Source of the DNA: Anaerolineales bacterium
Lineage (GTDB): Bacteria; Chloroflexota; Anaerolineae; 4572-78; J111
Length of the DNA: 64,000 nucleotides
Reading direction: 5' to 3'
Assembly: GCA_020634935.1 (NCBI GenBank)
Contig: JACKAT010000022.1
Coordinates: 16,680 to 80,679, forward strand
The notes under the pieces are model-generated. The model was given only the letters and a program-made list of their open reading frames with translations. It had not been told where the DNA came from and did not search any database. The position numbers and the translations under genes are program-made. The first letter of the stretch is position 1; the number at the start of each line of letters is the position of its first letter. Shown here piece after piece: positions 26,731 through 36,362 of this stretch.

Positions 26731-29025
26731 TTAATTTCGCCGGTCACGGCCACGATCTCGATCGCGGTTGCCGGAACGATTACCACCACCGCCGCCACCG
26801 CGTCGATCACCGCCGCCGCCACCGCGTCGATCACCACCACCGCCACGCCGATCACCGCCGCCGCTACGACCACCGCCGCCGCTGCGACCGCCGCCGCTGA
26901 CCCGTTTGTCATTTTGGCGGGCTTCTTCAAGACTCCAACCCTCCAGAACGGCTTGGCGTGATAAACGAATTTTACCAGCATCATCGATATCTGTCACCAT
27001 GACCATAATCTCGTCTCCTACCTGGACCACATCCTCCACTGTGGGAACGCGATAGTCGGCCAGTTGCGAGATAGGCACCAGCCCGTCAGTGTCGGGTAAA
27101 ATTTCGACAAAAGCGCCAAAATCAACCGTTCTGACCACTTTGCCCGTGTAAATTTTGCCTAACTCGGCTTGTTCGGTAAAGGATTTCACCAAAGCCAAAG
27201 CCTGAGCGCTCGACTCTTGATCATTGGCGGCAATAAAGACGGTGCCGTCATCATCGATATCGATTTTCGCGCCGGTTTCATCCTGAATAGCCCGGATGGT
27301 TTTGCCACCGGGGCCGATTAATTTACCAATCTTATCCGGATCAATTTGGATAGTGGTAATCGCCGGCGCGTATTTGGAATACTTCGCACGCGGTTCAGCG
27401 ATAATTTCATGCATTTTATCCAAAATATGCAGCCGGGCTTCCAACGCCTGACCCAAAGCTTGCTCCAAAATATCCCAGCGGAGGCCGCTAATCTTGATAT
27501 CCATTTGCAGGGCGGTGATGCCGGCCCGGGTCCCGGCCACCTTGAAGTCCATGTCACCCAGGGCATCCTCGATACCTTGAATATCGGTCAGCACCACAAA
27601 TTGGTCGCCTTCCTGGATTAGCCCCATCGCTGTCCCGGCCACCGGGGCTTTAATCGGCACGCCGGCATCCATCAGGCTGAGGGTGCTGCCGCAAACGCTG
27701 GCCATCGAGGTTGACCCGTTGGAGCTTAACACTTCCGAAACCAGCCGCAGGGTATAGGGAAACTGATCAATGGGCGGGATGACGGACAGCAGCGCTCGTT
27801 CGGCCAGGGCGCCGTGGCCAATGGACCGGCGGCTGGGCGAACCAACCCGGCCGGTTTCGCCCACCGAGAAGGGCGGGAAATTATAGTGGTGCATATAGCG
27901 CTTGAATTCCTGTGGCCCCAGCGTATCGAGTTTTTGCTCATCTCTAGGCGTGCCAAAGGTGGTAATGGTCAACGCCTGAGTTTCGCCCCGGGTGAAGAGT
28001 CCGGAGCCGTGGGTCCTGGGCAAAACGCCGACTTCGCCCCAAATTGGGCGAACCGTCTTGGGGTCGCGTCCATCGGGCCGAATACCGTTGTTGATGATGT
28101 GGGCCCGAACGGCCTTTTTCAAGACCTGGCTGTGAACGTCGGTGATGTGCTTGAGGGTGACGGTCTCATCTTCTTCAAAATAAGCTACCGCTTCATCGCG
28201 AAGGGTGTTAATGGCCGTATTGAACGTTTCTTTATCGCCGCCCTGCTGAACAACGTCGGCAATTTTAGTCCCCACTTGGGCCAAAATCTTCTCTTTGATA
28301 TCATCAGGCGTCGAGTCGGGCACAAACTCGAGTTTGGATTTACCAATCTGCTCACGCATGTCCTTCTGAACGCGAATAACATCCTGGATAGACTCGTGCG
28401 CCAGACGCAGGGCTTCGATCATCTGGTTTTCAGGTACTTCGCTGGCTCCGGCTTCAACCATCAGGATCGCATCTTCTGTACCGGCCACCCGCAGATCGAG
28501 ATCGCTGGTAGCCAATTGGCCGGTGGTGGGGTTAACCACAAATTCGCCATTAACCAGGCCAATTCTAACCGCACCGATTGGCCCATCCCAGGGAATATCG
28601 GAGATGGTCAACGCGGCGCTGGCGCTGTTGATCGCCAGGATATCCAGATAGGTATCGCCGTCTGACGACAGTGCAGTGATGATAATTTGGACTTCATTGC
28701 GAAATTCTTTATTAAAAAGCGGGCGCAGGGGCCGGTCGGTCAAGCGAGCCGTCAAGATGGCTTCTTCGCTGGGGCGACCTTCGCGCCGAAAGAAACTACC
28801 CGGAATACGACCCGCTGCATACAACTTTTCTTCAAATTCGACACTTAGGGGAAAGAAATCGACGTCTCGCGTCGATTTAGCGGCGGTGGCGGTGGTGAGC
28901 AGCATGCTGTCACCTGATTTAATGATGATCGCGCCATTAGCCTGACCGGCCAATTGACCCGTTTCAAAAATAATCTCATCGCTGCCAAGTTTAGCTTTAT
29001 ATTGGTAGAGTTGGGGTTTATCCAT
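26731..29025 (-). CDS. pnp: Polyribonucleotide nucleotidyltransferase (PNPase) with Gly/Arg-rich tail
   Basis: A 764-residue 3'-5' phosphorolytic exoribonuclease, a core part of mRNA decay. It has two RNase PH domains: the first has [16 protein letters not shown] (about 75-90) and the second has [16 protein letters not shown] and [16 protein letters not shown]. Then follow a KH domain ([24 protein letters not shown]) and an S1 domain ([28 protein letters not shown]). After S1 comes an unusual tail of about 55 residues made of [11 protein letters not shown] and [12 protein letters not shown] repeats, an RGG-like extension expected to bind RNA. The start is ATG 29025, with GGAG upstream. rpsO precedes it, the common rpsO-pnp order. 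Confidence 0.97.
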   Translation of the reverse strand: MDKPQLYQYKAKLGSDEIIFETGQLAGQANGAIIIKSGDSMLLTTATAAKSTRDVDFFPLSVEFEEKLYAAGRIPGSFFRREGRPSEEAILTARLTDRPLRPLFNKEFRNEVQIIITALSSDGDTYLDILAINSASAALTISDIPWDGPIGAVRIGLVNGEFVVNPTTGQLATSDLDLRVAGTEDAILMVEAGASEVPENQMIEALRLAHESIQDVIRVQKDMREQIGKSKLEFVPDSTPDDIKEKILAQVGTKIADVVQQGGDKETFNTAINTLRDEAVAYFEEDETVTLKHITDVHSQVLKKAVRAHIINNGIRPDGRDPKTVRPIWGEVGVLPRTHGSGLFTRGETQALTITTFGTPRDEQKLDTLGPQEFKRYMHHYNFPPFSVGETGRVGSPSRRSIGHGALAERALLSVIPPIDQFPYTLRLVSEVLSSNGSTSMASVCGSTLSLMDAGVPIKAPVAGTAMGLIQEGDQFVVLTDIQGIEDALGDMDFKVAGTRAGITALQMDIKISGLRWDILEQALGQALEARLHILDKMHEIIAEPRAKYSKYAPAITTIQIDPDKIGKLIGPGGKTIRAIQDETGAKIDIDDDGTVFIAANDQESSAQALALVKSFTEQAELGKIYTGKVVRTVDFGAFVEILPDTDGLVPISQLADYRVPTVEDVVQVGDEIMVMVTDIDDAGKIRLSRQAVLEGWSLEEARQNDKRVSGGGRSGGGGRSGGGDRRGGGGDRRGGGGGDRRGGGGGGNRSGNRDRDRGRDRRN
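26760..26905. repeat. CCACCGCCGCC-type low-complexity repeat encoding the pnp tail
   Basis: A run of imperfect repeats of CCACCGCCGCCACCG with CGTCGATCA spacers encodes GGGGDRR units on the minus strand. The composition is far from the rest of the gene, and the unit number is probably variable between strains. Confidence 0.7.
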
Positions 29026-29227
29026 TGTAAAAGAACTCCTCGATATTTCCTTGCAGACTGAGTCAATGCCGTCTCTGAGAATCCATAAAGCCAATTGACA
29101 ATGAGTAGTTAGCAATTAATAAAACGCTTGTCGCTCAAAGAATTAATTGCTAAACACTAATTGCAAATTGACTTTAAGGGTTACTCAAAACTTTACTCGC
29201 CAAAAGGATGGTTTGATTTTATAAAAC

Positions 29228-29269
29228 AAACGAGTAGAAAAAGGATATTATTCCTTCGTCTACTCGTTT
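29228..29269 (-). terminator. Hairpin between rpsO and pnp (terminator or processing site)
   Basis: AAACGAGTAGA (29228-29238) is the exact inverted complement of TCTACTCGTTT (29259-29269). On the minus strand the stem is followed by GTTTTAT, so it can act as a leaky terminator after rpsO. In many bacteria a hairpin here is also the entry point for RNase III control of pnp. No minus-strand coding frame fits the gap. Confidence 0.7.
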
Positions 29270-29296
29270 AATTTGCCAATCTAAATGATCATGCGA

Positions 29297-29566
29297 CTAC
29301 TTCCGGAGACCAAGTTCGCTAATAACGCTTTGGTATCGATCCGGATCTTTTTGCTTTAAGTACTCTTGATGGTGACGCCGCTGCCCAACCAGTTTGAGCA
29401 ACCCACGCCGCGAACTGTTGTCGTGCTTATGGTCTTTTAAATGTTCTTGCAATTGGTTAATGCGGGCCGTCAGGAGGGCTATTTGCACGACCGATGAGCC
29501 GGTATCACCATCTTTAACTTGAAACTTTTGGATAATTTCTTCTTTTTTTTGCCGCGAGAGTGCCAC
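29297..29566 (-). CDS. rpsO: Small ribosomal subunit protein uS15
   Basis: An 89-residue protein that binds 16S rRNA in the platform of the 30S subunit. The sequence shows the family hallmarks [38 protein letters not shown] and [16 protein letters not shown], given here only as landmarks from residue 21 on. The GTG at 29566 is chosen because AAGGAG lies 7 bases upstream and it gives the standard 89-residue length; an upstream ATG at 29602 would add 12 foreign-looking residues. pnp follows 270 bp downstream. Confidence 0.97.
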   Translation of the reverse strand: MALSRQKKEEIIQKFQVKDGDTGSSVVQIALLTARINQLQEHLKDHKHDNSSRRGLLKLVGQRRHHQEYLKQKDPDRYQSVISELGLRK

Positions 29567-29792
29567 TTGTTTTCTCCTTGCTGTCGGGCGAAGCGTTGAC
29601 AAGCACCAGTTATCAACTCAGGCCCCTGTCTTAACTAAACTGCTTTGTCACCATAGACTGGCGACCATTAAATAGATCAATACACAATCACTTCTACAAG
29701 CATAAAATTATAACATAACGCTTATTGAATAGCAAATTGTGATTAATTTCGCTTTTGAAGTCAAATCTTACAACCCTTCATTAATTCTTCAT

Positions 29793-29869
29793 GTGACTGG
29801 CCCTTTGGCTCAAATCGAGAATGCCGAATGAAATAGCCGGTACAATCCCGCGATAAAGGGCCAGTCACC
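29793..29869. repeat. GTGACTGGC...GCCAGTCACC palindrome (about 77 bp)
   Basis: GTGACTGGCCCTTT (29793 on) pairs with AAAGGGCCAGTCACC (to 29869). The interior has TGGCTCAAATCGAGA and a GCGATAAAG word near the right arm, shared with copies at 34401, 46056, 53145 and 53732. It lies upstream of rpsO in a gap with no gene. Confidence 0.8.
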
Positions 29870-30254
29870 TGGCCGGCAAAAAACACAATAGGTCAAAAGT
29901 CTAGCTTGCTCGTTTGTTCACTCTCAGATAGAATTAAGGTGTGCTACAAAGGTAATGTGATAAACACAAAAGGGTTGGTCCCGGATTCCAAAAAATTCGA
30001 GCGAGTTTACCCAAAACCTCGAATTTTTAAAGTTTTAGGATGCCTTGACCAAAAGAAGTTTGACAGGAACGCTCTCTTGTTACCATTAAATCCTCTCTAT
30101 GTCTTACCCTCTTTGCAGTTTAATTATTGCTTCCCTGCCATTTTATCTTTGTCTGCCCCATATTTTGCATCCCTATTCTGAAATAAAAATTAATCTCACG
30201 CCAAAAATTCTATAAAATTTTTTTGTTTTATTTATTATATAGTTAGGAGACTAT
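29870..30254. other. AT-rich gap upstream of class III aminotransferase gene
   Basis: An open frame of 91 codons (29906-30181) is present, but its composition (Ser/Leu/Phe-rich, no ribosome site, no recognisable motif) does not support a gene. The AT-rich end (30180-30240) probably holds the promoter of the next gene, whose ribosome site AGGAGACTAT is clear. Confidence 0.5.
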
Positions 30255-31583
30255 ATGCTAAGGCGAGAAAGGTCTAAAGAATTATTCAAACGGGCTGAAA
30301 AGGTTTTAGTGCAAGGAGTTAGCTCAAACCTGCGCTATTGGGGGCCGGAGGATACCCCCATCATTAGCCGGGGCAAGGGATGCAAAATCTGGGACGCCGA
30401 TGGCAATGAATTCATCGACTATCGGCTGGGCTGGGGACCGATTATTTTGGGCCATGCCGATGAGCGAATCGACAACGCGGTGATCGAGTCGATCAGAAAC
30501 GGCATCACCTTTGCCTCAACCACCGAACTGGAAATCAGGGCGGCCGAAAAAATCGTCGAGATGATCCCTGGCTTAGATATTCTCCGCTTCACCAACACCG
30601 GCACCGAGGCCACCATGCACGCCCTGCGTGTGGCCCGCGGCTACACCGGCCGGGAACGCTACATCAAATTCGAGGGCCAATACCACGGCATGCACGATTA
30701 CGCCATGTTCAGCAACGCCGGCGCCGATGTCGGCTCGTTGGGCGCTCGGCGGCATCCGATTCCGGCTCAAAGCAGTTCGGGCGTTCCTCAGGGCATTCGC
30801 GATTACGTCATCACCCTGCCCTTCAACGATTTTGAAATTGTCGAGCGCACAATTGATGATCACTACGGCGAAATTGCCGCCGTTTTCATCGAACCTTGTC
30901 TGGGCAACTTCGCCGGGCTGGAACCGGTTCAGGGTTTTTTAGAGCATCTGCGCAAACTGTGCGATGAGTACGGCGTGGTGATGATTTTTGACGAGGTCAA
31001 AACCGGTTTTCGGCTGGCTAACGCCGGCGCGCGCGAGGTTTATGACATCATTCCCGATCTGTCCACTTACGCCAAAAGCTTGGGAAACGGCTTTCCGGTA
31101 GCGGCTTTTGGCGGTAAAAAAGAGATCATGGAAGTTTTAGGTATGGGCAGTGTGGCTCAAGGCGGCACCTACAGCGGCAATGGCGTGGCCGTAGCCGCCG
31201 CCAATGCCGTGCTCGATACGTTAGCCGCCGCGCCGGTGCTGAAGGACCTGGCCCAACGCGGCAAACGGTTGCAAAACGGTATCGGCCAAATTCTGACCGA
31301 CCATGATATTCCCCACCAAATCACCGGCCATCCTAACATGCCCGGCTTCCTTATCACCGAACACGAAGTCAAAGATTATCGCGATGTAATCCATCATGAC
31401 GATGAATTTTACGACTCGATTATGTGGCATCTGTATGAGAACGGCGTCTGGCCCGAAATAGACGCCCGCGAACCCTGGTTTTTATGCGAGGCCCACGACG
31501 ACGGCATCATCGATGAAACCCTCAATCGATTTGAAGATGCCGTCAAAGTAGTCAAGCAAAAATATAAAGTCCTGGAAGCATGA
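30255..31583 (+). CDS. Class III aminotransferase, glutamate-1-semialdehyde-aminomutase-like
   Basis: A 442-residue PLP enzyme of the HemL-like class III group. It has GKGCKIWDADGNEFIDYRLGWG (about 34-55), the substrate/PLP segment FTNTGTEATMHALRVARGYTGR (about 116-137), FEGQYHGMHD, the Asp that holds the PLP ring in MIFDEVKTGFR (about 243-253) and the Schiff-base Lys in TYAKSLGNGFPVAAFGG (about 272-288). The length fits HemL-like enzymes, but the lack of any tetrapyrrole gene nearby suggests another amino donor or acceptor. It could be an amino-acid or amino-sugar aminotransferase. The start is ATG 30255 after AGGAGACTAT. Confidence 0.88.
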   Translation: MLRRERSKELFKRAEKVLVQGVSSNLRYWGPEDTPIISRGKGCKIWDADGNEFIDYRLGWGPIILGHADERIDNAVIESIRNGITFASTTELEIRAAEKIVEMIPGLDILRFTNTGTEATMHALRVARGYTGRERYIKFEGQYHGMHDYAMFSNAGADVGSLGARRHPIPAQSSSGVPQGIRDYVITLPFNDFEIVERTIDDHYGEIAAVFIEPCLGNFAGLEPVQGFLEHLRKLCDEYGVVMIFDEVKTGFRLANAGAREVYDIIPDLSTYAKSLGNGFPVAAFGGKKEIMEVLGMGSVAQGGTYSGNGVAVAAANAVLDTLAAAPVLKDLAQRGKRLQNGIGQILTDHDIPHQITGHPNMPGFLITEHEVKDYRDVIHHDDEFYDSIMWHLYENGVWPEIDAREPWFLCEAHDDGIIDETLNRFEDAVKVVKQKYKVLEA

Positions 31584-31596
31584 CCGTAATTATTCA

Positions 31597-31647
31597 GATG
31601 ACTGGCTCTTCGGCTCAATAGAGACCGATTAAGAGCCAGTCACCTGG
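31597..31647. repeat. Short GTGACTGGC...GCCAGTCACC-family palindrome after aminotransferase gene
   Basis: GATGACTGGCTCTT pairs with AAGAGCCAGTCACCTGG around GGCTCAATAGAGACCG. It starts 14 bp after the stop codon and is a plausible transcript-end hairpin, though without a T-run. Confidence 0.7.
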
Positions 31648-31694
31648 TTTAAAACAAGAAACATGAACTATAGACCAACAGAGAGGAATTTATC

Positions 31695-33083
31695 GTGACT
31701 TCCCCCAAGAATTTTGCCCCATTTGCCCAACGTATGCAGCAGGAGGGTCTACCCGACATTGTCATCAAAACATTCGAATACTACTATACCCAACTCGTTG
31801 AAGGCCACACCGGCCTGATCCCCGAAGCCGACATCGAGCCGGTCAAGTCGCTGCCCGACGCCGAGACCTTTTCGTCTGACTTGGCCGAGGCCGGCCAGGC
31901 GGCGCTGCCCCAAACCGTACTGCTCAAGCTCAACGGCGGGCTGGGCACCAGCATGGGCCTGGATCAGGCTAAATCGCTGTTGATGGTCAAGAACGGCCTG
32001 TCCTTTCTCGATATCATCGCCCATCAAGCGAGACATGCCAACATTCCTCTGGTTTTGATGAACAGTTTCGTTACCCGCGATGACTCGCTGGCTGCGCTGG
32101 ACAAATACCCCGAACTTCAGGGCGAAATTTCTCTCGATTTCTTACAGCACAAAATCCCCAAAATCACCCAAGCCGACTTCAGCCCGGCAACCTGGCCGGC
32201 AGACCCCAGCCTGGAATGGTGCCCGCCCGGCCACGGTGATATTTACACCGCCTTAGTGACCAGCGGCATGCTCGACGCCCTGCTGGCGGCCGGCTACAAA
32301 TATGCGTTTGTCTCCAATTCTGACAACTTGGGGGCGGTGATGGATACCGCCATTCTGGGGCATTTTGTTCAAAACGATCTGCCCTTTATGATGGAAGTGG
32401 CCGACCGCACCGAGGCCGATAAAAAGGGCGGCCATCTGGCCCAACAGCCCGATGGCCAGCTCATCCTGCGCGAGTCGGCTCAATGCCCGTCTGACGATAC
32501 GGCCAGCTTTCAAGATGTCAGCCGCCACAAATATTTCAACACGAACAACCTGTGGCTCAATCTCCCGGCGCTTAAGGCCATGCTGCAAGCTAAAGACAAT
32601 ATTCTGGGCCTGCCCATGATCCGCAACAGCAAAACCGTCGATCCCCGCGACAGCGGCTCAACGCCGGTCTACCAATTAGAAACGGCGATGGGTTCGGCCA
32701 TCGGGATTTTTCAAGGAGCCGGGGCGATCCGCGTGCCGCGCACCCGTTTCGCCCCGGTCAAAACCACCGAAGACCTGCTGGCGATTCGCTCCGACGCCTA
32801 CATCTTAACCGACGATTACCGCATTGTCGGCAATCCCGAGCGAACCCTGGAGCAAATTGTCATCAGTTTAGACTCGGCCTACTATAAACTGATCGATGAC
32901 ATGGAGGCCCGCTTTCCGCACGGCTCGCCTTCGCTGATCGACTGCGAGCGGCTGGCCGTCGCCGGCGATGTCACCTTTGGGCCGGATGTCGTTCTCACCG
33001 GCGCGGTCCAAATCATCAACGCGTCAGATGAGCCGCGCCAGATCGAAGCCGGCGCGGTGATTGAGGCTGAGAAAGTTCTGTAA
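31695..33083 (+). CDS. UTP--glucose-1-phosphate uridylyltransferase, eukaryotic UDPGP type
   Basis: A 462-residue nucleotidyltransferase that would make UDP-glucose from UTP and glucose-1-phosphate. It belongs to the UDPGP family rather than the bacterial GalU family: the nucleotide-binding loop is LLKLNGGLGTSMGLDQAKS (about 76-94), followed by LVLMNSFVTRDDS, EWCPPGHGDIYTAL and the metal/sugar segment FVSNSDNLGAVMD (about 203-215). The C-terminus is a left-handed beta-helix-like stretch (DVTFGPDVVLTGAVQIIN). UDP-glucose serves glycan synthesis; a processive glycosyltransferase gene lies 3 kb downstream. The start is GTG 31695 with GAGG upstream. UDP-N-acetylhexosamine substrates cannot be excluded. 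Confidence 0.9.
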   Translation: MTSPKNFAPFAQRMQQEGLPDIVIKTFEYYYTQLVEGHTGLIPEADIEPVKSLPDAETFSSDLAEAGQAALPQTVLLKLNGGLGTSMGLDQAKSLLMVKNGLSFLDIIAHQARHANIPLVLMNSFVTRDDSLAALDKYPELQGEISLDFLQHKIPKITQADFSPATWPADPSLEWCPPGHGDIYTALVTSGMLDALLAAGYKYAFVSNSDNLGAVMDTAILGHFVQNDLPFMMEVADRTEADKKGGHLAQQPDGQLILRESAQCPSDDTASFQDVSRHKYFNTNNLWLNLPALKAMLQAKDNILGLPMIRNSKTVDPRDSGSTPVYQLETAMGSAIGIFQGAGAIRVPRTRFAPVKTTEDLLAIRSDAYILTDDYRIVGNPERTLEQIVISLDSAYYKLIDDMEARFPHGSPSLIDCERLAVAGDVTFGPDVVLTGAVQIINASDEPRQIEAGAVIEAEKVL

Positions 33084-33164
33084 TAGCGTTTATAGCGTTT
33101 CAAAGTTAGTAGAGTTAATGAGTTTTTAGACCTCAAGTTGTTGCTATTTACATTCCAGTTGGGG

Positions 33165-33226
33165 AGCAGGAAAACAATTCCCTACTTCTTACTCCTTACT
33201 CCCTACTTCATGCTCCGGCCAGGGGG
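33165..33226. repeat. AGTAGGGAGT-family repeat (CTTACTCC words)
   Basis: TTGGGGAGCAGGAAAACAATTCCC is followed by CTACTTCTTACTCCTTACTCCCTACTTC. Related inverted copies with AGTAGGGAGTCAGG lie at 37999-38055 and 56157-56200. It is in the gap before ald. Confidence 0.55.
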
Positions 33227-33279
33227 CAACTTGAGTTATATAGTTCTCCAGTAATGTCGCTGACGAAAGGAGTCCACCA

Positions 33280-34400
<1,121 letters not shown>

Positions 34401-34416
<16 letters not shown>

Positions 34417-34480
34417 TCGCGGTAATCGCGCCGGCATATTCCATTTAGCGGTCTCGATTTAAGCCAAAGTGCCAGTCACC
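34401..34480. repeat. GTGACTGGC...GCCAGTCACC palindrome overlapping the ald stop codon
   Basis: GGTGACTGGCACTTAATCGC opens the element and AAGTGCCAGTCACC closes it at 34480. The first 16 bases encode the last Val-Thr-Gly-Thr and the TAA of ald. This is the most complete uninterrupted copy of the family and is the reference for the disrupted copy at 53732. Confidence 0.85.
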
Positions 34481-34520
34481 TCAATAGTAGATTTTCATAA
34501 CTGATGAGAGAGCAAACTTT

Positions 34521-35690
34521 ATGAGGTCATTTATATCCAATCGAGTCCAACAAATTCCCCCCTCTGGTATTCGCCGTTTTTTCGATATCGCCGCCACGAT
34601 GGACAACGTCATTTCGTTGGGCATCGGTGAGCCAGATTTCGTCACCCCCCGGCCCATTCTCGATGCCGGCTTGGCCTCGCTGGAGGCCGGGCATACCCAC
34701 TACACCTCCAACAGCGGGACCAGTGAACTGCGCGCCGGCGTCTCCAAACATCTGAACCGGCTCTACGGGGTCGAGTATGATCCCGCCTTAGAGATTTTGG
34801 TCACGGTTGGGGTGTCGGAGGCCATGTATCTGGCCATGACCACCATCCTCAACCCCGGCGATGAGGTGATTGTGCCGCAGCCCTGCTTTGTGTCGTATGC
34901 GGCTGAAGTCAGCCTGGCCGGCGGCACGCCGGTGCCGATTGCCACCCGCGTGGAGAACAACTTCCAGGTAACGGCCGAAGAGGTCGAAGCGGCCATCACT
35001 CGCCGCACCAAAGCCTTGTTAATCGGCTATCCCAACAACCCCACCGGAGCCGTGCTGGAACGGCAAACGCTGGAAGACATTGCCCGCGTGGTCAAAAAAC
35101 ACGATATTTTGGTCATCTCCGATGAAATTTATGACCGGCTGGTCTACGACATCGAGCACGTGTGCGTGCCGTCGCTGCCGGGCATGTGGGAACGGACGAT
35201 TCTACTCGGCGGCTTTTCCAAGGCTTACGCCATGACCGGCTGGCGGCTGGGTTTTGCCGCCGCTCCCCCCGAAATTTTGGGCGCGATGAGCAAAGTCCAT
35301 CAATACACCATCATGTCAGCCCCGACTATGGCTCAGGAAGCCGGACTGATGGCCCTAAATAAAGGCGAAGAAGCGGTGGAAGATATGCGCCAGCGTTACA
35401 ACCGCCGCCGCCGGCTCATTGTCGATGGCTTGAACAGCATGGGCTTAAGATGTTTCGAACCGCGCGGGGCCTTTTACGCCTTTCCTTCGGTGCGCGGCAC
35501 CGGCATGGACGACGCCGAGTTCGCCGAGCGGCTGCTGGACGAAGAACGCGTCGCGGTCATTCCAGGGCGCTCATTCGGCATCGGCGGCGCGGGCTACGTC
35601 CGCTGTTCGTACGCCACCTCGTATGAAAAGATAGAGCAGGCTTTAGAGCGGATGGCTCGCTTTGTCAAGCGCCACGGGCTGGGTAGTTAG
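34521..35690 (+). CDS. Class I/II PLP-dependent aminotransferase (aspartate/DAP aminotransferase-like)
   Basis: A 389-residue fold-type I aminotransferase. N-terminal VISLGIGEPDFVTP, the segment HYTSNSGTSELRAGVSKHL, PNNPTGAVLERQTLEDIA (about 171-188), VISDEIYDRLVY and the PLP Lys in LGGFSKAYAMTGWRLGFAA (about 229-247) are all present. A C-terminal Arg in GAGYVRCSYATSYEKIEQAL fits the substrate-carboxylate Arg. Enzymes of this group act on aspartate, alanine or N-acetyl-diaminopimelate; its place after ald hints at amino-nitrogen metabolism, which is inference. The start is ATG 34521. It is followed at once by a 41-bp direct repeat. Confidence 0.9.
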   Translation: MRSFISNRVQQIPPSGIRRFFDIAATMDNVISLGIGEPDFVTPRPILDAGLASLEAGHTHYTSNSGTSELRAGVSKHLNRLYGVEYDPALEILVTVGVSEAMYLAMTTILNPGDEVIVPQPCFVSYAAEVSLAGGTPVPIATRVENNFQVTAEEVEAAITRRTKALLIGYPNNPTGAVLERQTLEDIARVVKKHDILVISDEIYDRLVYDIEHVCVPSLPGMWERTILLGGFSKAYAMTGWRLGFAAAPPEILGAMSKVHQYTIMSAPTMAQEAGLMALNKGEEAVEDMRQRYNRRRRLIVDGLNSMGLRCFEPRGAFYAFPSVRGTGMDDAEFAERLLDEERVAVIPGRSFGIGGAGYVRCSYATSYEKIEQALERMARFVKRHGLGS

Positions 35691-35790
35691 CCGGAGCAAC
35701 AACGTTTACTTTGTTTTTGATGAGGACCTTACCGGAGCAACAACGTTTACTTTGTTTTTGATGAGGACCTTACCGGAGCAACAACGTTTA
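35691..35790. repeat. 41-bp direct repeat, 2.4 copies
   Basis: CCGGAGCAACAACGTTTACT starts at 35691, 35732 and 35773; the first two units are identical over 41 bp and the third breaks off in TTTGTTCTC. The array begins 1 base after the aminotransferase stop. Confidence 0.85.
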
Positions 35791-35801
35791 CTTTGTTCTC
35801 A

Positions 35802-35854
35802 ACAAAGCAAGCTTTGTTGCTCTGGTTTGACAAAGCAAGCTTTGTCGCTCCAAT
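35802..35854. repeat. CAAAGCAAGCTTTG palindromes
   Basis: Two copies of CAAAGCAAGCTTTGT(T/C)GCTC lie about 30 bp apart; each has a CAAAGC/GCTTTG palindrome. A third copy lies at 48482-48504. Confidence 0.7.
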
Positions 35855-35882
35855 GCCTTTTCTGGGTTGATGTTATTCCCTC

Positions 35883-36270
35883 CGCCGCCACCGGCCATAC
35901 GATCGCGTTCGTGATCGAACCGTCCGTGGCCGCCGGCCATATGATCTCGTTCGTGATCGAACCGTCCGACGCCTCTGACCTTACGATCACGTTCATGATC
36001 GAACCGTCCGACCCCTCCGACCTTACGATCACGTTCGTGATCGAACCGTCCGACCCCTCGGCACATACGATCGCGTTCGTGATCGAACCGTCCGACCCCT
36101 CGGCACATACGATCGCGTTCGTGATCGAACCGTCCGACCCCTCGGCACATACGATCGCGTTCGTGATCGAACCGTCCGACCCCTCGGCACATACGATCGC
36201 GTTCGTGATCAAACCCTCCGTGGCCGCCGGCCATACGATCACGCGTTCGATCAGACCTTCCGCCGCCTCC
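35883..36270. repeat. 42-bp tandem repeat array, about nine units
   Basis: Units begin with ATACGATCGCGTTCGTGATC followed by GAACCGTCCGACCCCTCGGC; near-identical copies begin at 36061, 36103, 36145 and 36187, with diverged units before and after. Each unit holds CGATC...GATCG and TTCG...CGAA inverted words. Because 42 is a multiple of 3, long open frames exist on both strands (HTIAFVIEPSDPSA on plus, FDHERDRMCRGVGR on minus), but no ribosome site or gene-like flanks support either. Confidence 0.85.
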
Positions 36271-36362
36271 GACGATGTTATAGGCTACTAAGGGATAGGA
36301 AGGTCAGACGACGACGGACACCCTATCTCCTCATTTCCCCATCTCCAATCCTCGTGACGTTA

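Noticed and set aside
27814..28665. 283-codon plus-strand frame opposite pnp
   Set aside because: pnp is unmistakable on the minus strand; the antisense frame has no start signal or family motif.
29906..30181. Plus-strand 91-codon open frame between rpsO and the class III aminotransferase gene
   Set aside because: No ribosome site, AT-rich unstructured sequence and no recognisable motif; more likely a promoter/leader region.
35662..36291. Repetitive 209-codon plus-strand frame and 147-148-codon minus-strand frames over the 42-bp array
   Set aside because: A 42-bp period keeps frames open on both strands automatically; no ribosome site or non-repetitive gene part was found, so they are listed only as a repeat.
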